From Aldehydirespirator sp965220345 (GTDB lineage: Bacteria > Actinomycetota > Acidimicrobiia > Acidimicrobiales > Aldehydirespiratoraceae): 64,000 nucleotides of DNA. The stretch covers positions 1-64,000 of the forward strand of contig OZ244822.1 in assembly GCA_965220345.1 (NCBI GenBank), in the 5' to 3' direction. The notes under the pieces are model-generated. The model was given only the letters and a program-made list of their open reading frames with translations, was not told where the DNA came from and searched no databases. Shown in pieces: positions 17,166 to 25,320 of this stretch (position 1 is its first letter; every line of letters begins with the position of its first letter). Both the position numbers and the translations under genes were made by a program.

Positions 17166-18865
17166 GCGGTTGCCGTGCGGCGTGGCACTGTGATTTCTAT
17201 CACCGTGCCACGAGGCGGATCAGATGAGGCTGCTTTGATTGTGACCGAACCGCCTAGGTCATGCACCACGAAAGTTCGCACAATGGTCAAGCCCAGCCCA
17301 GCATCACGATCCAGCAGAAAGCCGTCTTTCACTCCCGGGCCGTCATCGGTGACACTCAAAGTCAGTGTCGTCGCCGAACTATCCAACCGAACTTTCACTA
17401 GCCCTTCAGGCTCTAGCGGCGACATTGCGTGCTGGAAGGCGTTCTGCACCAGTTCTACCAGCACCACAGCTAACGGCATGGCGGTCTCGCCGTCAATCTC
17501 GCCGATGGTTCCCTCTACTTGAATCTTCAACGAACGTTCCGCAGTCGCGAGCCCTTTCTCCACCAACCGCAGCAGCGGTGCCACCACCTCATCGAAATCC
17601 AGATCTGCGCCTGTGTCGATAGCTAGATGCTCATGCACCATGGCAATCGAAGAGATCCGTCTAGCGGAACTCTCAACAGCGATCTTCGCTTCGGTGCTGT
17701 CAAGGCGACGAGCCTGCAACTGCAGCAACGAGCTAACCGTCTGAAGATTGTTCTTCACGCGATGATGTATCTCACGGATGGTGGCATCCTTCGATACCAG
17801 CAGACGATCATGCTGTCGCAGTTCGGACACGTCACGCAGCATGGCAATAGCACCAGTGATGCGGTCATCGGCCACCATGGGATATGACCGCATCACCACC
17901 ACAATCATCGAACCCGCTGTTAGCTCGGTCACTGTTGAGAACCGGCGCCAGAATGAGCGGCGGATGACGGTGTCGTCAAGACCCAGATCACTGAGACTGT
18001 GACCTGGCACTGGATGCATTACTCCTAGACGGTGCAAAGCGCTTCGAGCATTCGGGGAGGCGTAACTGACTCTGCCTTCACGGTCAAGCACCAACACCCC
18101 GTCACCCACACGAGGCTCACGGAACTCCCCCACCCGCTCCATGCGGCTATAAGGAAACACGCCTTCTGCGATCATCTGCGCAAAACGTCCGTAGAGATCG
18201 CGATAAACGGTTTCTAACGGATTCTCGTGACGGATCGGCGCGGGAGCAGCTTCACGAGAAAGCACAGCCACCGGCGCGCCATCGCAGCGAACCGGCACAT
18301 AGTCAACGACACGACGACGCTCGCCTACTGCGATTGAGGCTTCCTCTTGCACCACTATGTCCTCTTGCAGCACTATGTCGCTGTGCAGACCTTCACGCGG
18401 GTCTGCTGTGGCACCGATCTCGACTATTTCTGCTGTGTCGGTGATCTCCGATTCGCCGCCTTCACCAGTGGCCATGGCATGGCGTAGCCAGTTCGCATCT
18501 GGGCCGTAGGTGACTGTGCCAACAGGGTCAACTGCATGAACTGTGGGGCCGGTGTTGGCGCGAGCGTGAGCCAAAACCACGAAACCGCTAGCAGAGCTGG
18601 GCGAAACATTACTGACAGATTTTGTGGCAGGTTTTGCGTCAGCTTCAGGCTTGGAAGTATCAACCGCTGGACCGACCGTTGCGGGATCAACCGTTGCGGG
18701 ATCAACAGCGGGGTCGAAACCGTCAATACAAGGCGCATACAGCAGCAGATCACCGAAGGACAGATCAGCCAACGGTGCCCAAGCCGCCACCAGTTGATGC
18801 AGATGATCAATGGCGCGCTCGTCAAGGGTTGTGCCCGCCCCGGCTATCTCTCCGAGACCTACCAT
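17162..18865 (-). CDS. Sensor histidine kinase, PdtaS-like (GAF-PAS-HisKA_2)
   Basis: The N-terminus (DERAIDHLHQLVAAWAPLAD) resembles mycobacterial PdtaS. Order: a GAF-like domain interrupted at about 50-165, a PAS domain (about 255-350, VLVLDREGRVSYASPNA), the HisKA_2 box with H367/H368 (REIHHRVKNNLQ) and an ATPase domain (VTDDGPGV, GLGLTIVRTFV). No membrane helix, so cytoplasmic. Mycobacterial PdtaS phosphorylates the antiterminator PdtaR; no pdtaR is seen here. The protein is longer (567) than typical because of a low-complexity insert in the GAF region containing a 5-residue tandem repeat. The DUF3107 gene lies just upstream. Confidence 0.85.
   Translation of the reverse strand: MVGLGEIAGAGTTLDERAIDHLHQLVAAWAPLADLSFGDLLLYAPCIDGFDPAVDPATVDPATVGPAVDTSKPEADAKPATKSVSNVSPSSASGFVVLAHARANTGPTVHAVDPVGTVTYGPDANWLRHAMATGEGGESEITDTAEIVEIGATADPREGLHSDIVLQEDIVVQEEASIAVGERRRVVDYVPVRCDGAPVAVLSREAAPAPIRHENPLETVYRDLYGRFAQMIAEGVFPYSRMERVGEFREPRVGDGVLVLDREGRVSYASPNARSALHRLGVMHPVPGHSLSDLGLDDTVIRRSFWRRFSTVTELTAGSMIVVVMRSYPMVADDRITGAIAMLRDVSELRQHDRLLVSKDATIREIHHRVKNNLQTVSSLLQLQARRLDSTEAKIAVESSARRISSIAMVHEHLAIDTGADLDFDEVVAPLLRLVEKGLATAERSLKIQVEGTIGEIDGETAMPLAVVLVELVQNAFQHAMSPLEPEGLVKVRLDSSATTLTLSVTDDGPGVKDGFLLDRDAGLGLTIVRTFVVHDLGGSVTIKAASSDPPRGTVIEITVPRRTATA
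18675..18704 (-). repeat. 15-bp tandem repeat inside the PdtaS-like GAF insert
   Basis: The 15-base unit ACCGTTGCGGGATCA occurs twice in tandem on the plus strand and keeps the reading frame, encoding a repeated Asp-Pro-Ala-Thr-Val in the kinase. It suggests recent slippage in a tolerant surface insert. Confidence 0.8.
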
Positions 18866-18931
18866 CGTTCGGATCGTCCGCTGCTCGAATCGGTCAGTTG
18901 TCCGCCACCGTCATCCGCGATTGCTAGCTCT

Positions 18932-19159
18932 TCAGCCGAAGCCAATCGGGTTGGAGTCTGAAGGGCCCAGTTCCACATGTGTCACACGCGACGAGGCCAC
19001 TGCTATCTCGCGGCCTTTGTCATCGGTCAGCCAAAGCACGGGAGCTTTACCCCGCAAAGCACCTTCTACTGATACCTTGACCTGCTCACGGTCGGTGCCC
19101 TCGGGAAGGTTTACTGTGATGGGTTGAGGATTGTCAGCAATGCTGACGCGAAGTTCCAT
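18932..19159 (-). CDS. DUF3107 family small protein
   Basis: A 75-residue protein MELRVSIADNPQPITV ... VTHVELGPSDSNPIGFG with the C-terminal GFG typical of DUF3107 (the mycobacterial TB9.4-type family). The start at 19159 is set by AAGGAG 8 bases upstream; the longer open frame has no such site. Function is unknown. It precedes the pdtaS-like gene by 66 bases and follows mrp, all leftward. Confidence 0.85.
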   Translation of the reverse strand: MELRVSIADNPQPITVNLPEGTDREQVKVSVEGALRGKAPVLWLTDDKGREIAVASSRVTHVELGPSDSNPIGFG

Positions 19160-19229
19160 TCTTGTCGTCTCCTTCTGTCTATGAGTCGGCGGACTGCTGT
19201 CTATGAGTCCTTCTGTCTTTGGGAGTCTG

Positions 19230-20369
19230 CTAGATAATCTTAAGTTCGCGATGGGTGCGCTTGGTGGGTCCATGCGCTTGAACCCAGGATGCCATCTCAG
19301 CGAAAACGTTGGAGGCTTCAGAATCTGGGTCTACCGCCATTATGGGTCTGCCTTGGTCGCTGCCTTCACGCAGTGGCACGGTCAAGGGCACCTGACCGAT
19401 CAGTTCCACATCCAGAGTGCGTGCCAGTTCAGCACCGCCTCCAGCCCCGAAAAGGTGGTAGCGCTTGTCGTCGTCACCGGTGAACCACGACATGTTCTCA
19501 ATCACGGCGCGCACTTTAATGTTGACTTTCGAGAACATGAACGCAGAGCGTTGCGCTACCCGCTGTGCGGCAGGGTTAGGGGTGGTCACCACGTATGCCT
19601 CAGCTCGCGGCAGAAACTGCGAAAGCGACAACGAAATGTCGCCAGTGCCGGGAGGTAGATCAACCAACAAATAGTCCGGGTCATCCCAGAACACGTCTGT
19701 GAGAAACTGCTCAAGTGCTTTGTGCAGCATCGGGCCTCGCCAGATCACCGGCTGATCTTCTTGAGCAAAGAAACCCATGGATATGCAGCGCACGCCATGA
19801 ACTTCGGGAGGGATGATCATGTCGTCGATCACGACGGGGGCTCGATCAACTCCCAGCATCCGCGGTATTGAGAAGCCCCATACATCAGCGTCAACCACAG
19901 CTACCGAATGGCCTTGTGCGGCCAGAGCAATACCCAGGTTGGCGGTGACTGATGACTTGCCCACACCGCCTTTGCCTGAGGCGATTAGTAGCGTGCGAGT
20001 GTTGTTGCCGGGCTCAGCGAAGGGGATCGCTCGTCCTTCGGCATGACCGTGTGCTGGTGCGGATCCAGCGGTAGCAGCGGGTGAGCCGTGCAACTGGGAG
20101 CGCAACTCGGCACGCTCTTCGTCGGTCATCACCGTGAAATCCAAGCTGACAGCGCTCACACCATCAAGCGGCAGCAGCGCGTTGGTGACCCGCTGCTGGA
20201 TTTCGCTGCGCAGCGGGCAGCCCGCAATCGTCAAGGCGATACGAACTTCGGCGTGACCCCCGTCGAAGGTAACCCCCCGGTACATGCCAAGATCAACGAT
20301 GCTGCGATGCAATTCGGGATCCTGCACTGGTCGGAGAGCCTCAATCACCTCCGCTTCCGTAACAGCCAC
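19230..20369 (-). CDS. mrp: Mrp/NBP35-type ATPase, iron-sulfur carrier family (ApbC)
   Basis: The N-terminal MIP18/DUF59 domain (about 1-85: VQDPELHRSIVDLGM, IAGCPLRSEI) is followed by a deviant Walker A GKGGVGKSS (132-140). LVDLPPGTGDISLSL is the Walker B region and VVTTPNPAAQRVAQR follows it. Such proteins deliver or scaffold Fe-S clusters. The CxxC often present near the C-terminus is absent (ENMSWFTGDDDKRYHLFG), as I recall for other actinobacterial Mrp proteins. Length 379 is normal. It is first of the mrp, DUF3107, pdtaS-like leftward run and diverges from the AAA ATPase gene. Confidence 0.9.
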   Translation of the reverse strand: MAVTEAEVIEALRPVQDPELHRSIVDLGMYRGVTFDGGHAEVRIALTIAGCPLRSEIQQRVTNALLPLDGVSAVSLDFTVMTDEERAELRSQLHGSPAATAGSAPAHGHAEGRAIPFAEPGNNTRTLLIASGKGGVGKSSVTANLGIALAAQGHSVAVVDADVWGFSIPRMLGVDRAPVVIDDMIIPPEVHGVRCISMGFFAQEDQPVIWRGPMLHKALEQFLTDVFWDDPDYLLVDLPPGTGDISLSLSQFLPRAEAYVVTTPNPAAQRVAQRSAFMFSKVNIKVRAVIENMSWFTGDDDKRYHLFGAGGGAELARTLDVELIGQVPLTVPLREGSDQGRPIMAVDPDSEASNVFAEMASWVQAHGPTKRTHRELKII

Positions 20370-20498
20370 CCACCCAGACTACCCGAGCGAATCGCCGCGT
20401 CCTAAACCTGCTCGCAAGGCGCAAGTCAGCACCTATAGCCGGTACTGGACATATCAACCAAGCATTACAACTGAACCGAACGCGGGTAGCGTTTCCGC

Positions 20499-21878
20499 AT
20501 GCTCTTAGCACTAAGGATCAAGAACTTCAAGAGCATCCGAGAAGCTAGGGTGCAATTCGGTCCGTTCACCTGCTTCATGGGTCACAACGGCGTGGGTAAG
20601 AGCAATCTATTCGATGCCATACATTTCTTGGGACAACTTGCCGAGCGCGAGATTTCGGAGGCTGCAGCCGATGTCAGGAAATCAAGCGGCGGCGCTTACT
20701 CTCCCTTAGACCTCATCTTCGGACGCGACCACCATCGAAGGATGGAACTATCAGCAGATATGATCGTTCCATCTGTAGTAGAGGACGACTTTGGCCAATC
20801 AACTAAACCCAGCACTACACTTCTAACATACACTTTAGGACTTGATTACTCACCGGAATCAGATCAACTGGTTGTTGCCAGCGAAAGACTTGCACATGCA
20901 AAACTCGGCGACTATACAAAATTCGTAGGATTTAATTCATCTGCTAACTTTAGACAATCGGTTGTGGCAGGATCTAGGCGAGGGGGCCCTCTGATCTCCA
21001 CAGAAGAAGATCGCATCATGCTTCATGGAGATGGAGGAAGTCGCAGTCGACCAGCCCCCGTCGGTCGGTCGCCACTCACTGTCGTAGGCGGAACCAACAC
21101 TTTTGACTACCCCACAGTTCTTGCAGCGAAGAGAGAAATGTCATCGTGGAGAGTGCTTCATCTTGAGCCTAGCGCAATGAGAACTCCAGACCCAAGATCT
21201 GCTCGCCCGCCTCATGTATCCGCAGATGGTGGTCGAATTCCTGTCACATTGCACTCACTGATCTCTGCTAACGCTGATAGCAAAGCAGAAATAGTAAACC
21301 GTCTTCGTCAACTTAATTCGGATATCAAAGACATTGATGTCGCTACAGATGATCTGCGAGATCAACTTGCGCTCCAGGCCAAAATATCCGGCACCGAAAA
21401 CTGGGTATACGGGAGATCCCTGTCAGATGGCACGCTTCGCTACGTTGCTCTCGTGTTGATGCTGATTGATGTGCGGGATCGTGCCATGCTCTGCATTGAG
21501 GAACCCGAGAACGGTATTCATCCATCTCGCATCCCACATTTAGTCAATCTTCTCCGTGACTATGCAGTAGATATTGATGAACCAGTTGCCCCTGACAATC
21601 CTCCTAGGCAAGTCACGATCAACACCCACTCACCCGAAGTTGTAAGACAATTTGCGTTTGGCGACATGATTTTTGTAGAACGCGCTCTCACGCGTGATGG
21701 ACCAGTCAGCGTTTTTCGTCCTATCAAGCAAACATGGCGTGATAATTTGTCTGCAGGTGATCCATTCTACTCGGAACCCGCTTCGCGCGGAGCTGTCGTA
21801 AACTTCATCGGAGGCTCGCCCATTAGTGAAGATCTACGTGGAGAGCAATTAGATTTCGAATTCGGTTCAGCGACGTGA
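20499..21878 (+). CDS. AAA family ATPase (ABC/SMC-like, AAA_21), defence-type
   Basis: The N-terminus MLLALRIKNFKSIREARV is the hallmark of AAA_15/AAA_21 proteins. Walker A is GHNGVGKSN (28-36), the ABC signature-like LSDGTLR lies at 308-314, Walker B at MLCIEEPENGIHP (E335 catalytic) and the switch histidine at H377 (INTHSPEVV). There is no fused TOPRIM domain, unlike OLD nucleases. The next gene overlaps by ATGA and encodes a DUF4276/TOPRIM-like protein, so the two must work together. The DNA is visibly AT-richer than its neighbours, consistent with transfer. Architecture recalls PARIS (AriA/AriB) and related ATPase-TOPRIM anti-phage systems. Confidence 0.82.
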   Translation: MLLALRIKNFKSIREARVQFGPFTCFMGHNGVGKSNLFDAIHFLGQLAEREISEAAADVRKSSGGAYSPLDLIFGRDHHRRMELSADMIVPSVVEDDFGQSTKPSTTLLTYTLGLDYSPESDQLVVASERLAHAKLGDYTKFVGFNSSANFRQSVVAGSRRGGPLISTEEDRIMLHGDGGSRSRPAPVGRSPLTVVGGTNTFDYPTVLAAKREMSSWRVLHLEPSAMRTPDPRSARPPHVSADGGRIPVTLHSLISANADSKAEIVNRLRQLNSDIKDIDVATDDLRDQLALQAKISGTENWVYGRSLSDGTLRYVALVLMLIDVRDRAMLCIEEPENGIHPSRIPHLVNLLRDYAVDIDEPVAPDNPPRQVTINTHSPEVVRQFAFGDMIFVERALTRDGPVSVFRPIKQTWRDNLSAGDPFYSEPASRGAVVNFIGGSPISEDLRGEQLDFEFGSAT

Positions 21879-22471
21879 AACGCCAAATTACCTTTTGTGT
21901 CATCGCCGACGGCGGCACGGATCGAGTTCTCTTACCTATCATCCAGTGGGCTATCCATCGCCTTGACCCAGATGTAGAGATTCTGGAGCCGATGTTTCAG
22001 AAGAGAAAACAATCTATCCCCGACTTCCTGCAATCATATGAGTCTGAAGCGATGCTTGCTTTTGTCCACCGTGATGCCGAAAGCATTTCACTAGAAGAAC
22101 GGCTAAGAGAATTTGCTCCAAATACCCATGAAGATATTGTACCTGTTATCCCAGTCAAGATGTCGGAAGCATGGCTTCTATTCGATAAACGAGCCATTGC
22201 ACTAGCCGCTGGAAGACCTTCCATTTCTTTGACAGTTCCCGATGTTGCTGAACTCGAAAATCTCTCCGATCCAAAGTCGCTCCTAGAGAAACTTCTTCTT
22301 AAGGCAGCGGGCTCACCTTCAGGGCGTCGCCGAAAAGACTTTAAGCGATCAATCGTTGAGCGGCGAGTGAGTGTCGCATCACACATATCTGATTTTGCTC
22401 CTCTTGAAGCACTAGAAGCTTTCGCGCAATTTCAGCAGTCCCTTGCCGACAAATATCCCTATGTACTCTGA
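21875..22471 (+). CDS. DUF4276-like / TOPRIM-like protein, probable effector of the ATPase pair
   Basis: A 198-residue protein starting MKRQITFCVIADGGTDRVLL. The layout resembles a minimal TOPRIM-like fold: an acidic residue after the first strand (D12 where TOPRIM has Glu), then FVHRDAES (D67/E69 as the DxD-like pair), then VKMSEAWLLFD (94-104), a motif I associate with DUF4276. Its start codon overlaps the stop of the ATPase gene (ATGA), implying translational coupling. By analogy to AriB or OLD proteins it may be a nuclease released or activated by the ATPase; this is inference. It ends about 40 bases before an unrelated phosphatase gene. Confidence 0.7.
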   Translation: MKRQITFCVIADGGTDRVLLPIIQWAIHRLDPDVEILEPMFQKRKQSIPDFLQSYESEAMLAFVHRDAESISLEERLREFAPNTHEDIVPVIPVKMSEAWLLFDKRAIALAAGRPSISLTVPDVAELENLSDPKSLLEKLLLKAAGSPSGRRRKDFKRSIVERRVSVASHISDFAPLEALEAFAQFQQSLADKYPYVL

Positions 22472-22513
22472 TCTGGCGGCAACCAACACTTAGAGACACG
22501 GCGGACTCCACCG

Positions 22514-23032
22514 ATGTTGAACTCTGCGATGAGGGGTGGCTATAGCCTTTGCGGTGTGCTGCATCTGGTGCGACACGCTGAGGCTGGCAATCGGCGGGGA
22601 TGGTCGGGTAACGACTTGGAGCGTCCGCTGGATGATTTTGGGCAAAAGCAGGCTCAGGCCATTGCCGAGGCTCTGAAGTTGTGTCCGATTCAGCGTTTGC
22701 TGTCGAGCCCTGCGACACGCTGCATACAGACGCTCACACCACTCGCAAAAGCCCTAAAAGTGCCGGTGACGGCGACCGAGGAACTCACTGAGGGGGCACT
22801 TCTCGGCGACGCTCTGGAGCTTGTGGATTCGCTGGCTGGCACTGAAGGCGATTCGGTGCTTTGCAGTCATGGTGATGTGATCCCAGGAGTGTTATGGCGG
22901 CTCGCCCAAGGCGGGCTGGACATCGCCGATTTGGGTAGATGCAAGAAGGCTTCGATCTGGGAACTGCATGTAAGCGAAGGTCGTGTGGTTGCCGCCATCT
23001 ATCGACATCCGCGCACTTTCGGTGCCGCCTGA
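22514..23032 (+). CDS. SixA-like histidine phosphatase
   Basis: Short phosphoglycerate-mutase-fold protein. LHLVRHAEAGNRR holds the RHA catalytic motif, LLSSPATRCIQT the second arginine and VLCSHGDVIPGVL the second histidine. SixA-type proteins remove phosphate from phosphohistidine, but the substrate here is not shown. The first ATG (22514) gives 172 residues; a GTG at 22556 (then LHLVRHAE) would match the usual family start better, and I cannot decide between them. Confidence 0.82.
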   Translation: MLNSAMRGGYSLCGVLHLVRHAEAGNRRGWSGNDLERPLDDFGQKQAQAIAEALKLCPIQRLLSSPATRCIQTLTPLAKALKVPVTATEELTEGALLGDALELVDSLAGTEGDSVLCSHGDVIPGVLWRLAQGGLDIADLGRCKKASIWELHVSEGRVVAAIYRHPRTFGAA

Positions 23033-23091
23033 ACCACCCCTTGGGCGAACCAGCGCTGGCTGTCTGTCTGTGTCCGCTACAGCAGCCTCGG

Positions 23092-24477
23092 CTAGCGGCC
23101 GATGATCTCCGCATCGGGATAGAACGCTGCTGCTGCGAACCAGAACGTGTCTAAATGCTCAACGGGTTCCAGCGGTTCGACACTTGCCGAACCGACCGGC
23201 TGGCCCAAAATATCGTAAACCGTTCCGCTGGAAACATCCACGAAACCGCCTTCATCAACTGGCATCAGATCCAGCATCCGTCCACCGACTGAACGCACAA
23301 ACACGCCGGTGGCTCCGACATCGCGTCCATCAGCAATCGACGCACTATCCAAAGCACTAGCAGTGCCCGGCTCAAAGAGTGCCACCAGCTCAAGCCCGTC
23401 AAAGCTGAATGGCACGACCCTCTGCTCGGCAAGCACATCGCTGGGAATGACCACACCAGAAACATCGTTACGCAACGCCACTACTCGAGTGATCGGTTCA
23501 AGGCGGTCATCTGAAGGACCTGTGAACAAGAAAGGCCGATTATTGGTGTCATAATTCTCATATGGATTTCGCCAATACTGGCGTGAGTGCCCAGTGTCAC
23601 GGCCAAGCACGTAACCAGCGGGGTAAGTCTCCAAGAACCTCTCAAACGACACTGTCTGCACTGGAATAAGTTCAAGCTGGGCGCTAGTGAGATGACCCGC
23701 CACCGCCTGGCCTGTGTAATGCGACCAGAGACTCTCGGTCTGGCGGTCATACATCACCAGCGACGAGTTGAACAGCGCGCCTGAGGTACCGAAATCCAAG
23801 ACACGCTTGTTGACGCGCCGGTCATAGGCAACCGCAGAGTTACACAGCGGACAGTACGACACCGCGACCGGCACTCCACCTACCGTGCCGTTAACGAGTT
23901 CATGCCAAGTCATAATGCGCAGCGGATAGGCCCGAGCGTCGCCGTTGATCTCCAAAGCCAGAACAGGCTCCACTCCAGGCAACCAGTCGACTTCTGCGGC
24001 AGGTTCAAAGACTGGATCTTCCAACGGCGGGATTGAGTCCGGCGGTACCACGCTGAGTATCTCGCCAAGGTCGATCATCGGCTCGGGATGATCAGGGTGA
24101 CGCGGTTCACGCAGAGCGCTGGGCACATCTTCAAGCATGGTTGATGCGATCGGTTCAGCCAAAAACACCGGCGTTTTGGGCTCTGTAGGCGCAGATACAG
24201 CGGTTGGTGAAGCTTTGTCAGTGTCATTGGTCTGCTCGTCAAGATCATCAAGGCCATCGGGGCGATCAGGTTCGGTGGTAGCGGTATCAATGCCAGACGA
24301 TTCGGGTTCATCGCCATCAATGGCAGCTTGTGTGGTCTGTGGCGATGATCCAGTAACTGGAGCGTCTAGGCCGTCATCTGAGCAGCCAGTCAGCCCGAGC
24401 ACCACCAAAACTGCCAGCACCACTGGGGTACTACACCGCAAGAAGGTTCGCCACCAAGCACGCATTCGCAGTGTCAT
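23092..24477 (-). CDS. DUF3179 domain lipoprotein
   Basis: A lipoprotein signal ends in GLTGC (C32). A polar linker of about 110 residues rich in Asp, Thr and Pro follows. The DUF3179 domain starts near 165 (WLPGVEPVLALEINGDARAY) and includes IMTWHELVNGTVGG, SYCPLCNSAVAYDR (C209, C212) and a WSHYTGQAVAG segment. The CxxC may bind metal or form a disulfide. The domain is widespread in bacteria and archaea with no established activity. Exported and membrane-anchored on this evidence. It lies between the SixA-like gene (convergent) and the VapC gene (same strand). Confidence 0.85.
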   Translation of the reverse strand: MTLRMRAWWRTFLRCSTPVVLAVLVVLGLTGCSDDGLDAPVTGSSPQTTQAAIDGDEPESSGIDTATTEPDRPDGLDDLDEQTNDTDKASPTAVSAPTEPKTPVFLAEPIASTMLEDVPSALREPRHPDHPEPMIDLGEILSVVPPDSIPPLEDPVFEPAAEVDWLPGVEPVLALEINGDARAYPLRIMTWHELVNGTVGGVPVAVSYCPLCNSAVAYDRRVNKRVLDFGTSGALFNSSLVMYDRQTESLWSHYTGQAVAGHLTSAQLELIPVQTVSFERFLETYPAGYVLGRDTGHSRQYWRNPYENYDTNNRPFLFTGPSDDRLEPITRVVALRNDVSGVVIPSDVLAEQRVVPFSFDGLELVALFEPGTASALDSASIADGRDVGATGVFVRSVGGRMLDLMPVDEGGFVDVSSGTVYDILGQPVGSASVEPLEPVEHLDTFWFAAAAFYPDAEIIGR

Positions 24478-24560
24478 AGCCGACTCAACCTACCTACCTA
24501 AAGGACCCGCAGCCAGATGCGGCCAGCAAGATGCCTTCTGGAACGATGCCAAAGCATGGC

Positions 24561-24953
24561 CTACGGCTCAATGCGGTTGACCGTAGGGACCCGATCAATA
24601 GAGCGATCAAAGGATGCGACATCACCTATGTCAGCGGTCTCGGCTAACGCAACCAGATAAGCCTCACTAAAGTCGATCCGATGCACCTCGTAGACTTCTA
24701 TGGCTCTAAGCAATAGCCTATCGTTGGCTGTCTGGATGCTTCCGAACGTGATTATTGATCGAACCAGCTCTGAAACCTGGTGACTGGGCACCTCATAGAA
24801 GGACTCCAACACGTAGACCACCTCAGCGATAATCAGATCCGGCAGAATGAGAGTCTTGTTTTCGACGAGAAAGGCCGTAGCTCGGCTGGCGAGGTCAGGA
24901 GGATCGCCGGTCAAATGACGAATGAGAACATTGGTGTCAACCAGAGTTGTCAT
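24561..24953 (-). CDS. PIN-domain ribonuclease toxin (VapC family)
   Basis: 130 residues with the four PIN acidic residues: D6 (LVDTNVLI), E44 (IIAEVVYVLE), D94 (RIDFSEAYL) and D116 (ASFDRSID). VapC toxins are Mg-dependent RNases held inactive by the antitoxin. The start overlaps the stop of the AbrB-like gene by four bases (ATGA), the usual antitoxin-toxin coupling. Confidence 0.88.
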   Translation of the reverse strand: MTTLVDTNVLIRHLTGDPPDLASRATAFLVENKTLILPDLIIAEVVYVLESFYEVPSHQVSELVRSIITFGSIQTANDRLLLRAIEVYEVHRIDFSEAYLVALAETADIGDVASFDRSIDRVPTVNRIEP

Positions 24954-25198
24954 TTAGAGCGTCTTGCTTGATGGTCACGGGCTGTTGAGCGCACCTGATC
25001 CCAGTTTGCACCCTGCTTGCGCGCCGGTACCTCAACCGCACCAGCCATTTCGATCAGATCCGGAGTCCGTGCGATGATGGCCCGATGCTGCTCCACACGG
25101 AATATCACTCGGTCTCCTGACTTCAGGGTCAGCGCTTCGCGCACGGCTTTAGGAATCGTCACCTGGCCCTTTGAAGTGACTGTCGCCGAGACATCCAT
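24950..25198 (-). CDS. AbrB/SpoVT-fold antitoxin (VapB/MazE-like)
   Basis: 82 residues. The swapped-hairpin DNA-binding domain is clear: SATVTSKGQVTIPKAVREAL, then KSGDRVIFRVE. The remaining C-terminus would wrap the toxin. AAGGAG lies just upstream of the ATG at 25198. It overlaps the PIN gene and so forms a toxin-antitoxin pair. It is probably autoregulated through the inverted repeat at 25207-25230. Confidence 0.88.
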   Translation of the reverse strand: MDVSATVTSKGQVTIPKAVREALTLKSGDRVIFRVEQHRAIIARTPDLIEMAGAVEVPARKQGANWDQVRSTARDHQARRSK

Positions 25199-25206
25199 GA
25201 TTCTCT

Positions 25207-25230
25207 CCTTACATTACATTAAGTGTAAGG
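25207..25230 (-). promoter_or_regulatory. Inverted repeat, candidate operator of the VapBC pair
   Basis: CCTTACA and TGTAAGG form 7-bp arms with a 10-base spacer, immediately upstream of the antitoxin start and overlapping its AAGGAG site. Position and symmetry suit an AbrB-type autorepressor. Confidence 0.5.
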
Positions 25231-25320
25231 ATAAAGCCTATACAACATTGTGCGAACAGCAGGGCTGTGCCGTGCGGCATCAGTTCTGATCGCCTTTCAG
25301 CAGAAGCATCTCTTCATAGC

